From positions 1-6,205 of the forward strand of contig CALBLB010000257.1 of assembly GCA_937896115.1 (NCBI GenBank): 6,205 nt of DNA. Direction: 5' to 3'. This stretch comes from an uncultured Succinatimonas sp. Lineage in GTDB: Bacteria > Pseudomonadota > Gammaproteobacteria > Enterobacterales > Succinivibrionaceae. The notes beneath the pieces are model-generated. The model was not told where the DNA came from. It saw only the letters and a list, made by a program, of their open reading frames with translations, and ran no database searches. Position 1 is the stretch's first letter; the number at the start of each line of letters is the position of its first letter. Below are positions 5,543 through 6,205 of the stretch, piece after piece. The position numbers and the translations under genes are program-made.

Positions 5543-6205
5543 ATGAGCGATGTTAAAGACGGCTATGATCAGAAATTTGATAAAAAAGAGTCGTCAAAGA
5601 AAAACTCTGAAGGCGTAAAGGTCGGTTTTGATACCCTGATGTCTGAAATAGCCTCCATTCAAAAACTCAACGGCAATAATGTAGATCTTGAGAAGATGCG
5701 CGACGATATCAAGCGTCGCGGTGTATTAAAAGATCCGGCGATCATGAGACATGAAGAAGCAATTCAGGCTTCTCGAGAGATCGCCTTGCGCAATGAAAAG
5801 CAACGTCTTGAATTCATCAAACGAACCTTTGTTTCAGGTAACATCGATCCTAATTGGACTTTTGACAAACTCATATGCGATCCTGCCAATGCCAAAGCCA
5901 TCAGCGACGCCAGGATCTTTTGCCAGGTTCATCTGGTAAAACCTGAGCCACCTTCGCTTTTTATCATTTCAGGAGCTCCGGGATCAGGAAAGAGCGTACT
6001 TGCCAACGCCATGGCAGCTTTCTGGCTTGAAGAGAGTAATAAGGAGCCGGTGTTTAAGGATGTATGCTTAATTACTCCTACCAAACTTGAACGCACCCGT
6101 TATTTCAATTCCAACGAGGCAAGAGAGGAGCGGGTTCAACGCCAGAATGATTGGGAACGTTATTGCAGTACTGATCTTTTGGTATTGGACGGTTTGTGTG
6201 AAAAC
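5543..6205 (+). CDS. DnaC-like AAA+ ATPase (putative replicative helicase loader), 3' end missing
   Basis: The frame is open from ATG 5543 to the window end (221 residues, no stop), with a strong Shine-Dalgarno AGGGAGG (5528-5534) 8 nt upstream. Residues 1-60 are charged and of unclear fold. From about 80 the order resembles E. coli DnaC: a basic helix (ALRNEKQRLEFIKRTF), a short linker with a FDKL stretch, then the P-loop ATPase core with Walker A SGAPGSGKS (143-151) and Walker B DLLVLDG (211-217). DnaC loads the DnaB helicase onto DNA at replication start; a role of that kind is inferred, and a DnaA/IstB-type ATPase or phage-derived loader is possible. The usual Glu after the Walker B Asp is Gly217 here (codon 6191). 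The Walker A to B spacing includes a charged EAREERVQRQ insert-like stretch. GC and codon use match the gal genes, not the AT-rich region. The galK terminator makes it a separate transcription unit. Confidence 0.72.
   Translation, partial: MSDVKDGYDQKFDKKESSKKNSEGVKVGFDTLMSEIASIQKLNGNNVDLEKMRDDIKRRGVLKDPAIMRHEEAIQASREIALRNEKQRLEFIKRTFVSGNIDPNWTFDKLICDPANAKAISDARIFCQVHLVKPEPPSLFIISGAPGSGKSVLANAMAAFWLEESNKEPVFKDVCLITPTKLERTRYFNSNEAREERVQRQNDWERYCSTDLLVLDGLCEN

Noticed and set aside
5751..5939. 62-codon plus-strand frame
   Set aside because: It overlaps the DnaC-like ATPase in another frame; the ATPase frame has Walker motifs and a strong ribosome binding site.

Overview
The window looks like chromosomal DNA of a Gram-negative bacterium, most likely a gammaproteobacterium. 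The GalE, GalT and GalK proteins are E. coli-like in length and residue numbering: every GalT metal and active-site residue sits at its E. coli number. The galE-galT-galK order is the enterobacterial one, and the last gene resembles DnaC-type helicase loaders. A rumen or gut member of the Aeromonadales/Succinivibrionaceae would fit, but that is a guess and not something the sequence proves.

Region 1 (about 1-1600) is very AT-rich, well below 30% GC by eye. It holds the 3' two-thirds or so of an extended short-chain dehydrogenase (SDR) family nucleotide-sugar epimerase/dehydratase cut by the window edge. Two small proteins with hydrophobic segments and no recognisable family follow. All are on the + strand with short gaps. 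This looks like the distal end of a surface-polysaccharide (O-antigen or capsule type) gene cluster with foreign base composition.

Region 2 (about 1600-5270) has GC near 45-50% and is a Leloir-pathway galactose operon: galE, galT, galK. It starts with a TATAAT promoter overlapped downstream by a LacI/GalR-type operator, has a roughly 150-nt leader, and ends in a clear intrinsic terminator after galK. GalK phosphorylates galactose, GalT exchanges Gal-1-P with UDP-glucose, and GalE interconverts UDP-galactose and UDP-glucose. GalE has Cys at the position of E. coli Tyr299, so it may also act on UDP-GlcNAc/UDP-GalNAc and could feed the neighbouring polysaccharide locus. The galE-galT gap is unusually long (158 nt) and full of inverted repeats, some mutually exclusive, including a 10-bp hairpin directly against the galT ribosome binding site.

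Region 3 (5267-6205) is a 276-bp non-coding gap followed by the first 221 codons of a DnaC-like AAA+ ATPase that runs off the end. Its Walker A is intact, but Gly replaces the usual Glu after the Walker B Asp.

No tRNA, rRNA, CRISPR array, insertion sequence or phage gene was seen. Most of the window is ordinary metabolism. The points most worth checking are the galE-galT intercistronic RNA, the operator, the GalE gate residue and the Walker B variant.
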